Assembly: GCA_020746105.1 (NCBI GenBank)
Contig: CM036626.1
Span: 11,860,001 to 11,924,000, forward strand
DNA from: Trogon surrucura
Lineage: Eukaryota > Chordata > Aves > Trogoniformes > Trogonidae
Direction: 5' to 3'
Length of the DNA: 64,000 bases
Numbering within the stretch: position 1 is the first letter of the stretch; each line of letters opens with the position of its first letter. Under the pieces are notes generated by a model that worked only from the letters and a program-made list of their open reading frames with translations, did not search any database and was not told where the DNA came from. Position numbers and translations under genes: made by a program. Below are positions 11,906 through 25,215 of this stretch, one piece after another.

Positions 11906-12654
11906 TCGCCCGTCGCCTTCCTCAGCTCGTGTTAGAAATTGCAAAATGTTCATTTAAATTGTGTTTTCTGTCTGCGCTCGGGGATGTCACCAAGTTCTGT
12001 CCATTCCAATGACGTGTTTTGTTTCCATAGAAACTGATGTACTTTGGAGAGGGAAAAGCAAGAGGAGACTGAGAAAAGCAGAAAAATCAAGCAGAATAAG
12101 AGGTGTGTGCAGCGTGAATAGATTGTTTGAGTTGTGGGGCTTTTAGCAAAGTGATTTATACCTTAAGGTGGTGAGATGCCTTATTTATTTGTGGCTATGT
12201 CACTCCAGAATAATTCAATCCCATTCAGATGTCTGCCAGTTAAATGAATGCAGCATCCTATTTCCTCATATGTGCTATCCACCATCAGATAGACTCTGTC
12301 TGTGCTGGAGAGGCCAGGTTTCCAGTGTGCTTTCTGCTGACACATGACCTTTGCTGTTTGCTGTGTCTCTGGTGTCATTAGCAGGTGTTTCCTGTCTTCA
12401 TCCCCAAACTGGGGAAGGAGGCAGGGCCTGGGAAACTACAGATTTCAACTAAGGTTCAGTGAAATACCTGTCAAGTCTCCCATAAAAAAGCTGTATATGA
12501 TCTGTACCCCCCAAGGGCTAGGCAGGGCAGGGAGAGGCATGCTGGAGCTGTTTTATGATTTTTTTCCTTCTTAAAGCAGCCAACTTGCCATTGAATCATT
12601 TAATCACTAATTAAAAATCCTGGATAAAACAAGCTGTCTACAGCTTTCTGGCAA

Positions 12655-12692
12655 ATTTCCCATTGACTTTAGTAGGGCCAAGATTTTACCCT
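12655..12692. repeat. old amniote repeat scrap (family not named)
   Basis: The text ttcccattgactttagtagg gccaagattttaccc resembles a phrase repeated across reptile and bird genomes (cccattgacttcaatgggaccaggatttcacc). I recognise the phrase but cannot name the family with certainty. The fragment is short and diverged. Confidence 0.35.
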
Positions 12693-15600
12693 TTCCTTGA
12701 CTGCAGAGCTTGTTTGTTGTCGCTGCTTTTACTTCAGCTGTTCTATGTGCTTTATACCAAATCTTCTCTTAGATGTCAGTTTTCCTTTTCTCAAGTAGTA
12801 TCTCACTTCAGCTCCAGAATATAGGATCTTAACGTGATGAACTCGGAGAGACAGTCCATGACCAGCCTAGATGTTTTTCAGCCACGCCCTTCTCTGCGGT
12901 TACCTAGGAGAGGACAAGGGGTAGATCTGAGGACAGTAGGAATTTCAGCAGCTAAAGGCCACCTCAAGCACCTTTGTGCAGTCATAAACTCGATTTGCGA
13001 GTCCTTGATGCCAGAGTCACGTGGTGCTTATGGAGGTCCCTCAGCTGGTATCTGATCAGCTGGAAAAAGGATGGACCACTGAAGCCCGGAGCATCAGCTG
13101 TTTCGCCACCCAGGGCTGAGTGCCTCTGTGTGTGTATCCCGTGTGCGTAAATGCTGTTGGTAACAGAGCAAAAGTCCTGTTCTGTCTGTGCATATTCTTT
13201 GATATGTGCTTGCCTCTCCTGTCCTTCCCTTCTGTATTTACCAGTCATAATGTATGTAATTTTACTTTCAAAGGCTGCCTGAGAAGAGACCTATGCCGTT
13301 TTTGTCTGGAGCTGAATAACTCTAAGATACATCCCACTGGCTGTTGGCTTAAAGGTAGGGATCTGCCGACAAACCATGCTTCCCAGGGGCTTTTTGGCAG
13401 AATGAGCTTGGCTTTCTGCTCTGTTCTTTGTGAGAAGCTACCCTTGGTCACACACATCCCAAGTACAAGGGACATGAGCCAACAAAAATTGCCAGGACCT
13501 ACTGCATTCTTCAAAGCTTAGGGCACCAGAGCATGAATCGACAGCAAACACCCTAATCCCTTACCAACACATTGGGTGGCAAAACCCACAGCAGTTGCCT
13601 GTAGTGTTGACATGATTTAAGCCCGTACTGTTTAATTTATCTTTGTGCACCCAAAGCTGTGATATCTAGCAGTACTGACAGTTAAGAGTCTCATTTGCTG
13701 GTTCATCGACAAATTATAAGAATAAAAAGAAACTATGTGAAGAGAGAGATGATTTTGTTGAGCAGCTCTAATCTTGATTGTTTTCCTTGGTTTTAGACTT
13801 TGAATTTTACAAGTTTTATGTTATGCTTCGCTTCTTGCATCCAGACAGAAAGAAACAGTTTGTAAAAAATGTGCTTTGTGGGTAATGTAGAGTTTTTCTC
13901 CTCTGGGGAGTCTATCAGTGAGGATGTTTGTATTTATGAGATCCCTTGCAAATCTTTAGACCAGAGTCTTAGATGTTCATTCTCCTGGACTTTTTATTGC
14001 TAACATTTATTCTTCTTTTAATGGTGAGCTCTCAGAACAATGCAGAGGGCCCAGTTCAAATTCCAGGCAAATCTTACATCACTCTTGGCTTGCAACTGGG
14101 CTCCGCACAGGACTCGGCAGAATTTCATTCAACCTTTTCTATCGTGTTGGTTACAGTTCTCTGGGGGGCAGGGAAAAATACTTCTGGCTTTAATATTCTG
14201 TGTTACTTAGTCTGTTATTTGCTTGTTCCAGAAGCTGGATGTTGTCTTTGATACTGTGTCATTTTGTAGTCAATGCTGAGTGCAAGAGAGAGTGACAGAG
14301 CATCTTTGAGCTACCACTGATACATTACGTGTACTTCTACGAGGTGATGAAATATCTTCATCACATCAAAAGTGGTCATTTCTAGATAGTAGCTGGTATC
14401 TAAATACTAGATATTATGTGACAAATTTGAAGGCCAGAAGGTAATGTTCAAGGGTGATGTCTGTACTCAGAAAACTAATCTTCTGGATGCCAACGTAACT
14501 TTACATGTGAGTGAGGAGAATTTGCGTGACTGCAAGCGCAAGAACAGGCAGTTATTCAACTACAAGGATGAATGAGAAAGGTTAAAAAAAACGTTAAAAA
14601 AATATCTCTGCAATCCAAGTGTACTGTTTATCATCTTGTTGTACCAAAACAAAATCTTTGACTCGGGATTTTCCAGAGTCATTAATGTAGTGCTGGTTTT
14701 CATCCTCTCTCGTCTTGCTGTTTCCTCACTTCCCTTCCCAGGCTTTGGAATTTTTATCCTAATTTTTCTCTTTTGCTTTTAACAAAATAACAAAATTAGT
14801 GTTTTGACCTCGGAGTCTTCTCCCACATTAGAGGATTTAAAATTGCTAGGTGAGAGTTAGCAGGAAATTATTATACTCAGTCTAATTTCCTTAGAAATGT
14901 TAAAGCTGAAGTATTTATAATAATAAACGTTTTGTTGCTGAAACCTCTGAGTGACAAGACTCTGAAAGAGATAAGTGAACTGGCGAGTTGTAGAAATATT
15001 TCCTAGATAGAAACCCAGGAGGAGGAAGAAGAGCAGGAGAACACCAGCAATGTAATTGTGTAACTGAGCGTGTAATTTTGAGCAAAAGAATTTCCTTGTC
15101 AAGTTTAGTGTTTTTTCTTTTGACAAGTTGCTTGTGTAGAAACTGAAGTTTTTCAGTCTCTGTGCTGTTCCAAATTGTAAGCTCTTGGTTTTCTTGATGT
15201 GGTTATTTTTTTGACATCACTTAGTGGTGATGAGTCCGGGTTCACGTGGCATGATTGGTCAGCTCAGTCACGCTTAATGACTTAAGCCTTATAAACTGCT
15301 TTTGACTCAGACAAGTATCATTTGGTTGTTGGAAGGAGAGTCTGCCACATTACTCAAAGTCAGTGAAATTTACTTCTAATCAAAATGTTTTGCCATGGTA
15401 GGGGTTAGCAAGACTCAAACGGTCCACGATACTCCTGCTAGTTTGCTTTCAAGTGCTGAATCCTGCACGTAGTGTGTCTTGAGAGTGATAGCCATAAGCA
15501 AATTTTTAGTCATGTGGCTATTCTCAAAAGTAACTAAAATTGGATGCAAGGGAGGATCCATCTGATAACGATGCAACAGACACCAGTATTTTCTCAAAAT

Positions 15601-18600
15601 TTCTTTACCGCTTGTCAGCTGTCGCTTCTTTTCTTCCAATCCCCTTTATTTCTTCTTGGGCTTGTGTTTTGATGATGCCTGTTTTGTTCTCAGAACTAGT
15701 CTTTGAATTTATAATAGATGGTTTTGAATATTGATGAATCTACATACACAAATGTAGATATATATAAGGTGGTTGGTTTTTTAATGGAGGTTGATTTCTC
15801 TCACTAAGCAAGTGAAGAGGTGTGGATCCCTAAGTTGCAGGTATGTTGGTGATCAGTTAATCTGTGCAGTTGCACAAGTGAACTCGTAATACAATTCACG
15901 CCGTGTTACACCACTTGAGGCTTGGCCTGAGTTCTTGCTGAATGATGGTTGTCTTACATTACAATGGTGAGATGTTTCCCTTCTCCTAAGAGAATTTGGG
16001 GTATGTTCATTGATTGGTTTTGTTAAACAGTCCTGGTTTTCCATAAGATCTTTATCACTGGGTAACTCCTTCTTCAAAAACCTCGTGCCATCTCCCAAAA
16101 CACTACCTCTGTACTATCTGGCACTTAGATTAAAGGCAGGTTACAGCACAGCTTGGTTTGTATGAATGTTTCTAAATCAGCTGTTGAGAGAAGTTTCCTT
16201 GAACATACAAAAGCTGTGAGTTACATGTTGTGTTTCTTCAGGGGGTGTTTTTGTTAAAGAATTGCCAGAGACAATGCAAAAATTAATGTTGATTGTAATG
16301 TAATCCTGACACAAAATGCATCGTTTCTTCTTGGCAAATGAAGTGTTTGGCATCAGCAAGTATTTACATTTACATTGTTTCTAAACTTCTGTGTGTGCTT
16401 GAAGGTAGGGTGAAATATTTCCTAGATGGCCAGGCTATTCCTAAGAAAAGATGCATCACAGAGCAGAAATTCAGAAACACTCTGTTTTGAAGGATGCTTC
16501 ATTATTAGTGCAATTACACCAGGGTTTTACTGGATGTCCAGAACATATCATTCATTGTCTTTCCATAGGTTACACCTCAATCTTCTTTATATTTTATTTC
16601 AGAGTTTTTCAGTTTTCTGTTGTATCAGCAGCTGCATGAGCGATCTTTCCTCATGCTCCTGCTTTGACTTATTTCTATCCATCCATGTTCTTAAGAGATT
16701 TTTTTTCTTCTCAGATCACAAGAAAAAGTGGCAGAATTTATGGTTGGTTTACGCATTAAGCTCTGATGCTCTCCATCTTAGTTCAAATCACAAAGTAAAT
16801 ATAAATAATATTTATACGTCATACCTCTTTTTAACTGTATGTGCTTGTTACTTCAAGTTTTCCTGTGTTCCTGGTACTTGAGCAAGGAGAAATCACAAAA
16901 CACCGAGAGAACATTGGTGTGTGTGTAAAAACTTGCATGGACCTTGATTCCAGGAAGAACATAGACACGTGCTGATAAACAGCTCCTTATCTAAAAAATA
17001 CTTGAGTGCTTCTCTGAAACTGAGCATTTGGTTGCTGGCTTGGTCGTGCTTTTTTTTTTAATATTTCAACACCCTGCTGATAGTGTTGTGAAATCTTTGC
17101 TGGGCCTTAGCCAATTAACTGAATAAACTTTTATTCGTTTAATGATTTTACAAATCTTCTGTGTGAGATAAACTTGCCATTTGCTCATTTAACTTCTGCC
17201 CTGCATTTTGTGTACAAATACTATCTAATCACACAGAGACTCCAAGTCTTTGAGTCTTAAGTTCTTGCAAAGTTATCAAATACAGTAGTCAGAACACGTT
17301 TGGACATCTAACAAAGTTCTCATAATAGTTTTCACTGGCATTTTTAGTACTATTCAAAGATAATTGCTGTTGTATTATTAAATACATTGAGCTCTCTTAT
17401 ATTCTGTGATGCGATTTTCCCCTTTTGTGTTTACATTTATTAGTACATATTCCATTTAAACCTATCTTTCATTGCTCAGCGTGTGACGTACTTCCAAGAA
17501 GAACGGAGGCCTTCCAAATCTGCGTCCCTTAAACTGTCTGCCAAATAGTCCTTCTTCCTAATGGCCAACCAGCCCCGAAAATTCTGATCTGAAAGGTTAA
17601 GATCAGAAGTATGATAACGTCACTGAAGACATCAAGTTACTGAGTAGGATTTCTTTAATTACAAAAGGATTGAATAGGAGCAAAAAATATTCCTATCACA
17701 TTGCAGACTTTCTTGCTCTGTGATTGTTGATATTCTATTTCATGTTTTCATTTCAAGAATTCGAGTGATGGATACAAAATTGGAAGCAGGAGGAAAGGTA
17801 TAGAAATTATACCTGGAGGCAGTGAGAGAATGGGAGAATGGGAGAATTCTCATTCAGTATCAATGAAATAAATTTCTGTCCACAGGGCATGGCCATTGAG
17901 AGGAAAATAACTTATATGAAACCAAGAGCTGTAACAGCCTAATTTTGTTCTCTGGACCCAGGTAAATTTCATCCTAACACAATAAATAAACACATAATAT
18001 AAAGTGCAGTGCTATATCCTGATTCATGATCTTGTTAGACTCCAAATAAACATATATCATGCTGGAGTTGTAATAACACAGGCTTAGTACATATAGCGGG
18101 AATTGCATCCAGCTACTAAATGTGAAGAAAAAGTACCAAAAGGGAATGATTTAGAGGGGAATGAAATTCTCCTTTAGACTCGGTGATGATTCTGCTGTGT
18201 TTTCCCCTGGAAGGTGGTCATTCTTGTGTACAGACTTTTATTTACGTGTTTTCTTTCTTGAGCAGGGGAAAAAAATAGAAGAAAAATCCTATCAATCTAT
18301 AAACGAATTTTAGGTATTTAGCTATATACTCTAATTATGCTATGAGCTGAAAAGCAATTAAAAAAAAAAGAAAGTAAAATAATCTAATGTAAAATCACTG
18401 CATAATAATATATAACAATATTAGCTATATATATGTTTGTAATAATATAAAACTGTTTTCTCTTTGCCCTCCATCACCTGAAAATGTTTCTTCAGGCTCA
18501 GGAACTGCTTGGAGTCTGTATTTGTCAAACACTGTAGGAACAGGAGAAGGAATAACAACAGTAGCAAACGATTTAATTATTTCTACAATTACCATCACTG

Positions 18601-20065
18601 TTCTTATTAGGAAACATTTGCTGTAACACCTGCAATGTGGCTGGTGATTTTACTTTGTTCTACAGGGTTCATAATCCAAGGACAGAAGTTGGGGAAGAAA
18701 AAAATCAATAAGCAATTTATGGAAAACATATCCGTAAATCAACAAGCTCCCTTACAGCAATGGAAGCACTCTCTTGAGAGGGTTGGTGTGGAAGGGCCTC
18801 AACAGATGAGCCGTGGGTGGCTGAACAGAGCTTGGACCGCGGTGTGATGGCCTGGAGCACAGATAGTGTGTGGTACCGTGAAACATGGGGCTCAGAGCAG
18901 GGGGCTGGAAGTCTCTCATGGTGAGACCATGATAGCAAACGCACAGAAGGAGCACCAGAGCTTTGAAGGCTAAAATTTGCTCCCTGTAGGATGGGAGGCT
19001 GGTTGAGGAATTCAAAACCTCAGTAGGGGAAGTTCTTCATGAGCCTTTGTTAGTTGGGGTAAGCTCTGAGATGACAGCACTGGAGCAACTGTGGTGTAAA
19101 TCCATCTGACCATATAGATTTCAGCGTCACCCAGCTAAAAATTTGGCTAGCAGCTCCCAAATGTTTCACACATTGGAGTACAAAACAACTGGCCTTCCAA
19201 ACTGTTGTGTAAACGTGAGTCATTAACTTCTGCTTGAGGACGATCCAGCTACCTTGTCTCAGAGCTGGCACAAACCTGCACCTCAGGTGACTTAGTTATA
19301 CAACATGGAAAACAAATTCCCTCCACCAGCATTTCGTGGGCAGCCCCCTGTGCATCCCTAGGGAGAAGTTTGGTGCCACGGCCTAAGTTTCTCCCCATAG
19401 ATCTATAAAATTGCTCCTTTCCCATCCTTAAATCTCATTTAAGTCCTCAAAATAGATTCAGGAGAATTGTGCTGAAAGGGCAGTATTCACCCTCAATGGC
19501 TGAATCACCACTGTAACATCTGTGTTGAGTTACGGTACGGCTCAAACACTGAAGGAAGGGGATGAAGATAACTAAGTGGCCAATACCTCTTTAAGAATCC
19601 ACAAGACCAAAGTAATAAAAAATAATTACAATAACTCAGATAATAAAAACATTATCTTATAGATTTCATACAAACTTTGCCTTAGGGAGGCCACCTGGCT
19701 TGTGTTTTACTGACACAGCTGTTAAGACTTTTTTTCACTTTGCTACATAAAAAATGAAGGAATCTGAACAGCTGTTTGGGTTAATTTTTTTGATGTCCTC
19801 AGTAAGTAAAAGTAAGGCATATTACATGAACAAGTGATGTGAAACTGCCTTCAAAGGTGCTTTATAAACTTCCCAGAATAATTCCTGGACCTCATCCACA
19901 GCAGATAAAGGTCTGTTGTCAATGGGAGGAGCTGAGCCGGGGCAAGTGGGGCATTTCCACTCACTTGCTGACCAGTTGTAAGCATTAACTGTCCAGCCTC
20001 ACGTCTCTTCATGAAGGAAGGACTCGTTTAGATTGGCACAAATTGGCAAACTCAGTTATATTGGA

Positions 20066-20104
20066 ATCAGTCCACAGTAACCCCATTGTCTTCACTGAAG
20101 TCAC
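20066..20104. repeat. old amniote repeat scrap (family not named)
   Basis: The text cagtccacagtaaccccatt gtcttcactgaagtcac resembles the same amniote repeat family as the scrap at 12.66 kb, which typically shows alternating 'ggagtaactccattgaagtca' phrases. It is short and diverged; chance similarity is possible. Confidence 0.3.
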
Positions 20105-20458
20105 TTAAAAATTCTTTAACTGAAACAGAAAGACAACCCCCAAACTAATTTTGCTTAAAGCCATCCACAATCCGTTCTATTGCCTGCTAGGGAACTACTC
20201 CTGAAGGAGGAGGCTGAAGGGAGAAAGGGAACGAAACTTGTAGGGATGCTTGGATACTCATAATTTCCTCAGGAAAATTGGAATTTTTTGCTATTTTCAA
20301 AATCACAGGCGGGGGGGAGCAGAGGACTGCATGCTGATTAGTGCTGCCCCTCCCAACACACAGCACACTAATAACGTCCCAGCAGGTTGAGAAAGGGTCT
20401 TGTTTAACTGGGTGATGGAATGAAACCAGTGGGAGCCGTTTTGCCTTTTGTCGCCCAG

Positions 20459-20619
20459 TGTTTCACACACCTCTAGCGGCAAACCCTCTTCGTTGCCAAG
20501 ACAACCTCGAAGAAATACGAAATCCAGAACAATACCCTGTGTACAGGAAACCTCGTATTCCTTAATGCACGCGTTCGATTTGAATGTCAAGAGAAACACT
20601 GCCCTCCACATCACCCCAG
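20459..20619 (+). other. candidate exon or conserved regulatory element
   Basis: A 161-nt segment is bounded on the left by a pyrimidine-rich acceptor (ttttgccttttgtcgcccag) and on the right by a consensus donor, CAG|gtaagt, at 20,620. Plus-strand frame 2 is open throughout (start VSHTSSGKPSSLPRQPRRNT, end RNTALHITP). The minus strand is also open, which weakens a coding reading. CpG dinucleotides are frequent for this AT-leaning region. An imperfect X-box-like palindrome, gttgccaagacaac (20,491-20,504), resembles RFX-factor sites. No protein family is recognised. It could be an exon of an unannotated transcript or a conserved enhancer with chance splice signals. Confidence 0.25.
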
Positions 20620-20639
20620 GTAAGTCCAGGTGAAGTCAT

Positions 20640-23600
20640 AGGTGATGCCTGTAAGATTATAATGACTTGCATCTATAGATTGTCTTTTGTCCTGACGGCT
20701 GCCAAAGCTTGAGGGCCAGCACTGAGAGCCTGAGCAACGTTATTCCTGCAGTGCAGCATTACCTACAGCTGGCCAGACAGTACCAGGAGGATTCCTGAGG
20801 GCTGTCATGAAAATAAGTCCGGGCTGAGCCACTGACTGCTCTCCCCAGCCTGTGCTGCATGGGAAGATGTCTGCAGCCAGCAGGGAATGCCAGGCTCTGA
20901 TGATCTGCCTTTACAGCGGTTTCTAAAGATTTCTTGGGTAGCTGAATGCAAGGTAATGCAGCCATAAATGTCTCTTCACTCAATAACTGGGATGAACTGA
21001 GCTGCGCTTGGTCTTTAGGTCAAAGGGAATAGAAATGTGACTTAAGCCTCTTTACTTAAAGTCTTGGCTTAATGCAGGACAGTGGAAGGTCTGGAGCTTT
21101 GGGTTCGTTAATGATTATTTATTTAACCCAAATGAATGTACAATGGACAAAGGTCCAGGAGGTCAGAATGAACATCTTCAGAGACTCTTAGGGCATCCTT
21201 TTGCAGGCACTAGCCTCAGGAACTTCTCTGTTTCTCAGTGAAGGGCTATGTGCAGTACACAAACAGAAGCTTCGCTTTTCCAAATTCTCCCCAGATTGTC
21301 TTTAAGCTTCCCGTTTTATTCCCTGATATTGACCTCCTCGTTAGGAATGGCTGCACCCTCAGGAAATGATCTACGTTCTCTGTTTGGTTAAAGCTCTTTG
21401 ATAAATAGGGGAGCAGCACTTGGGGGACACTGAATTCTGCATAGCGATGCATCCATTTTACTATGCACCCAGTGTCAAGACAACTCCATTTTAGCCTGCC
21501 TTGAATCATAGCAGCATCCAAAAGTAAGGAGGAGAGACACCTCCATCTTTTTACGTCCTTTGTTGCTTGGCTGGCTGCTCCCTTGGTCTGTCCTTTTGTA
21601 TCAACTGCCCAGCAGGAAAGTTGGTAGCGTTACAGGTGTATTCTGATGAACTTGGTCTTTATATGGGTGGGGATCCTCTGGGGGGCTATAGCCTCCCCTA
21701 CTGCACTCCTAGAACCACGTCACATTCCTCCCTTTACAATTGCGTGTTGGGATCCAACAGTTCCAGGACTTTTGGCTCCGAAAGACAAGTAGCAAGCAGT
21801 AGCAGCAGGTAGTTTGGTGTAACAGGAGCACCAAACCAGCAGAACAAACCAATTGGTGTTGAAGACTCCATGTCTGTACTATTGACACCTGGCATTTTTA
21901 ACCTGAGGCTAGCACTAGCTTAGTCCTGTAGACTAAGCTCTAAAACTATGCCACAGTATGGACTGAAGCACAGTTAGTCAGGTATTTACTCTTGAGGCAG
22001 ACACCTGATCCAGACTAAGACGCAAATACAGATTAGCATTTTAGGAGCTGAGGATCTCAAACTAGTCAGTGCTGAAAAGTGAGTGTGGTGTGTTTGAGCA
22101 TCGTGGCAAGGCACTCTGAAGCAGAGCTCATTTTGCTTTGATGGCTCCTTCAGTACAGCCAGAGCTTCAGCTTCCATTTATGTGACAGTCTGTCCCTGGC
22201 GGTGGGGCTGTACTTAAAGTAGCAACCCTAGAAGCAATAGTTCTCCACTGTGTCTCTGTTGTCTCCTTGAAGAACAAACTGCAGTGTGCCGAGAACCACT
22301 GCAGCTTCATCCTCTTAAAAGGCACATCTTGTTAGAATTTCGGGTGAGGCATCCCTGAGCTCACGCCACTCTTTGTTTCTGTTTTAGCACCTTAGAAAGA
22401 AAAGCTCCTTGCTGCTCAGGAACAAAGGAGGTATGTGAAAGAACTACAATTTCATAAACTGTCGAGTGGGAGTTTGAAGCTATTATAGAACATCCCGTTC
22501 CAAAAGGAAACAAATGACAGTCTGACGCTGCCAGGTAGTAGTGACGTACGCGGCTGCAGCGTGAGTCAGTCTGTGTGAGATTCAGATACGGACCCAGAGG
22601 GAAAACATTTGTGGCAGCGGGACCGATCACATGCTCATAGATGGAATTACCTCAGCTCATTTTTCATGCGGGTGTTAATATATTTGCTGCACTTCTTGAG
22701 CAAAAGGCAAATAGCAACACAGAGGAAAAAGTTGCATGTAGGGAGCCGTTCTATCTGTCTCTTCTTGCAGCCTCTTGCTTCCCACCCACACTTCTGCTCT
22801 GCCGGTGATAATGTATCACAAGCCTTTTGGTATATCACTGTTTCGTTCAGCAAAATGGAATGTGCTGTTGTTGTTGTTGTTGTTATTTGTATTGTTTAGA
22901 GTCCCAAAGCATGTCCCATTCCAAAGGCATAGGTCCATGAATGGGACAATTAAGTGAATTATAAGGAAAATATTTTGTTTATCACTGCAGTGGTGTCTCA
23001 CTTTAATAGTTTACAGCTCAGTTGAATGCTTGTATTCATTGAAAAATGAAAACTGAAGCCTGAGAATCCTTTTAAGGCCCTAAAGGAGTCTGTAGAGCTA
23101 ATTCTCTGGTATGTGGGGGATGTGTAATGATGTATAAATTGTGAAATGAATTGGCTGTTTGCTGGAAAGTTATGGTGATCTCGTGGTTAAAGTCAGTCTG
23201 AGATAAGAAACCCTGGCCATAGTTTGAGGACAAGGAAGCTTTAGTAGTAACACCATCTTAAGATGTTCCCATGCCAAACTTTTTTTCCTCCATTTTGCCG
23301 CAGCTCAGCCCTCTCCCGTTTGTGCACAAATAGTTCTTCGCATGACTGCAGCAAGCTGCATCAGCAACTGATAGGGGTTAAAAACACCCTGTAAAATAGG
23401 AAGGATTTTGGTTTGTTTTCTTTTATTTTTCCCCCCCTCTTCTCCCCCCTCCCCATTTATTTGAACAAGATCAGTTCCCTGATCAGCACGGCCCCTGGGA
23501 ACAACTGCAGTGGCTCAGCTGAAAGGCCCGAGTGTTGTGTGACAGGGGAAAATGCCGGCAGGGACTGACGGTGGGAACTCTGTGACAGCGTTGCCACCAA

Positions 23601-24770
23601 AATCTGCAAATCAGTAAACCATAGCCTGTAAAACATTGCTTCATTCAGCAGCAAAACAGAACAGCTGCTGTGTCTCCAGAAGGAAAAAAAAAAGGGGATG
23701 TTATTTGGCTAGAGAGCATGTAGCCAGGGTTGGAGGACAAACTGGGCGAAGGATTTGGGTTCACGGTACTGAAGTTTCATGGATGAAAGAGGCCCCAGAA
23801 AGCAACAGCAGCCATCAGGTGTTTCCCATCTCTTGTGCCGGAATCTTGTAAATATAATTGACCTTTTCATGGAGGTTGAGTCAAACCTAAAGCAGAACTG
23901 CAGGCTGGGGCTGTAGTCTAACCCTCAAGCAGGCCCAGAACAACGAGCTCAGACCAATGATTCAGAGCAAAAGCAGAACCCTTCTTGCACTGGAACTGAG
24001 AAGTTTGGTTTGTGACTCTGTATAACTGCCTGATTGACATTTAAAAACAATGTTAGATTGAGGGAGCTCACCCAGCACCCTTCGTCACTAGATGTGGAGA
24101 GGGATTCGCTGTTGCAGTTTAAGCCCGTAGGTGAGCAAACCACTCTGGGATGGCTCTAATCTCCAGCAGCGCTCGCAGAAGCAAATGAGTAGAAAAATGC
24201 TGCATTACGCATTTTTCTTATAGCAAAGCCCTGGGAAACCAGGCTGGCTGCCCCTGCCAAGGAGGAGAGGGGACTGGCTTGAAGCACGTGGGGTGCCTAT
24301 CTCTCCTCAAAATGGCAAGCCCAGAGCTGGAACGGTCTCCCCAAGTCACTATCTGCCGCATCCTTCCCTCTCCTCTCCTCTGCTCTGGCATGGGCACCCT
24401 CCCCTCTTATCACAGAGGTGGCAACATTTTGTTTGCACAGCTGAGCACTCGAGCTGGCTCTGGATCCATCAAGGTCATAAAGTTATTCAGTCCCTTGACC
24501 AAAATACCTGCGGTAGCCTCTGATCTGAGCTACAGGACTGCACTGCTGCTAGTATAGCCCGCAACACTGGAAGGGTCACTTTCCTGCGGTACTACCAAGC
24601 AGCGTTCCTGGAAAAGGGAATGCTTTGCCAGTATTTCAGAATGGTAACTTTATGCCCATAAAGACTTCATATTGTCGTCTTAAAGCAGTCTTGAAAACCA
24701 GTCGCACTCACGCTGTCCTGGTCTCAGATGAAGTGCCAACGCCGTCAAATAAAGAGGTGTTCGCAGCATG
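20640..24770. other. non-coding DNA with simple repeats
   Basis: No gene is recognised. A (TTG)n run of about six units lies at 22,866-22,884. A pyrimidine tract with long cytosine runs is at about 23,415-23,455. A small hairpin, agcttagt / actaagct with a 7-nt loop, is at 21,917-21,939. A short CpG cluster with a TGAGTCA (AP-1-like) motif is at about 22,520-22,620. Confidence 0.5.
22520..22625. promoter_or_regulatory. CpG-clustered candidate regulatory element
   Basis: About nine CpGs occur in roughly 105 bp, with tgacgtacgcgg and tgagtca (a perfect AP-1 core) close together, inside otherwise CpG-poor DNA. Retained CpGs in non-coding DNA suggest either low methylation or selection. No transcript signal is seen. 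Function is inference only. Confidence 0.25.
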
Positions 24771-24779
24771 TGCCAGTGT

Positions 24780-25215
24780 CCCAGCGTGGCTGGCACAGGT
24801 AGCGACCGCCGGCAAGGCTGGGGCGTGCGGCACCGCTCCGGGGATGCCGGGAGAGGGGTTGCCTGCTAGCAGGCGTGAAAAACGGGGCTGCTGCGGCTGC
24901 TCCTCCTCCGCCTTGCCGGATGGCATCCCCCACAACAGATTGCTTGCTGCAGCCATCAGCCCGTGCCGAGCTGTGCTGTCGGCTCCTCGCTCTCACCGAT
25001 CAACAGGCTGGGCTGATAAACTCGGCGCAAAGCTCCAAACGACGGCCGAGGGGCAGCCAGCGAGCTCGGCCCCACTGAGGCCTGCGCTGGGGCTGGTGTT
25101 AGCGGCCCCCGGCCAGCGAGCATGACTCCTGTGGGGGAACAAGAGCGCTCTTCATGGGCCGCAGAAAAACACGAGCCGCGTGGGAGGCGTCGCGGGAGGG
25201 CGTTGCTCCGGGAGG
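24780..25215. promoter_or_regulatory. orphan CpG island
   Basis: By hand count about 40 CpGs fall in roughly 430 bp of GC-rich DNA, close to the number expected from base composition, whereas the flanks are CpG-poor. CpG islands in vertebrates usually mark promoters or Polycomb-bound elements. Open frames of 166 codons (plus, 24,625-25,125) and 116 codons (minus, 24,956-25,306) overlap it, but their alanine, arginine and proline-rich composition is what GC-rich DNA gives by chance. No TATA box or recognisable exon is seen, so it may be an unannotated or non-coding promoter. Confidence 0.75.

Larger units (their letters stand above)
11470..20440. other. non-coding DNA, AT-rich, no gene recognised
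   Basis: Apart from the Z-DNA-like stretch and one old repeat scrap, this block holds no recognised feature. The 151-codon frame at 16,426-16,881 lies in AT-rich DNA and reads as low-complexity Ser/Phe/Leu with no motif. A small inverted repeat (gtgatgaa / ttcatcac, 14,344-14,364, loop 5) and AT-rich runs near 18.3-18.45 kb are present. Confidence 0.5.

Noticed and set aside
16426-16881. 151-codon plus-strand frame
   Set aside because: AT-rich, Ser/Phe/Leu-rich translation with no motif and no splice context; compatible with chance over the whole window.
24625-25125. 166-codon plus-strand frame over the orphan CpG island
   Set aside because: GC-driven Ala/Arg/Pro composition, overlapping minus-strand frames and no domain.
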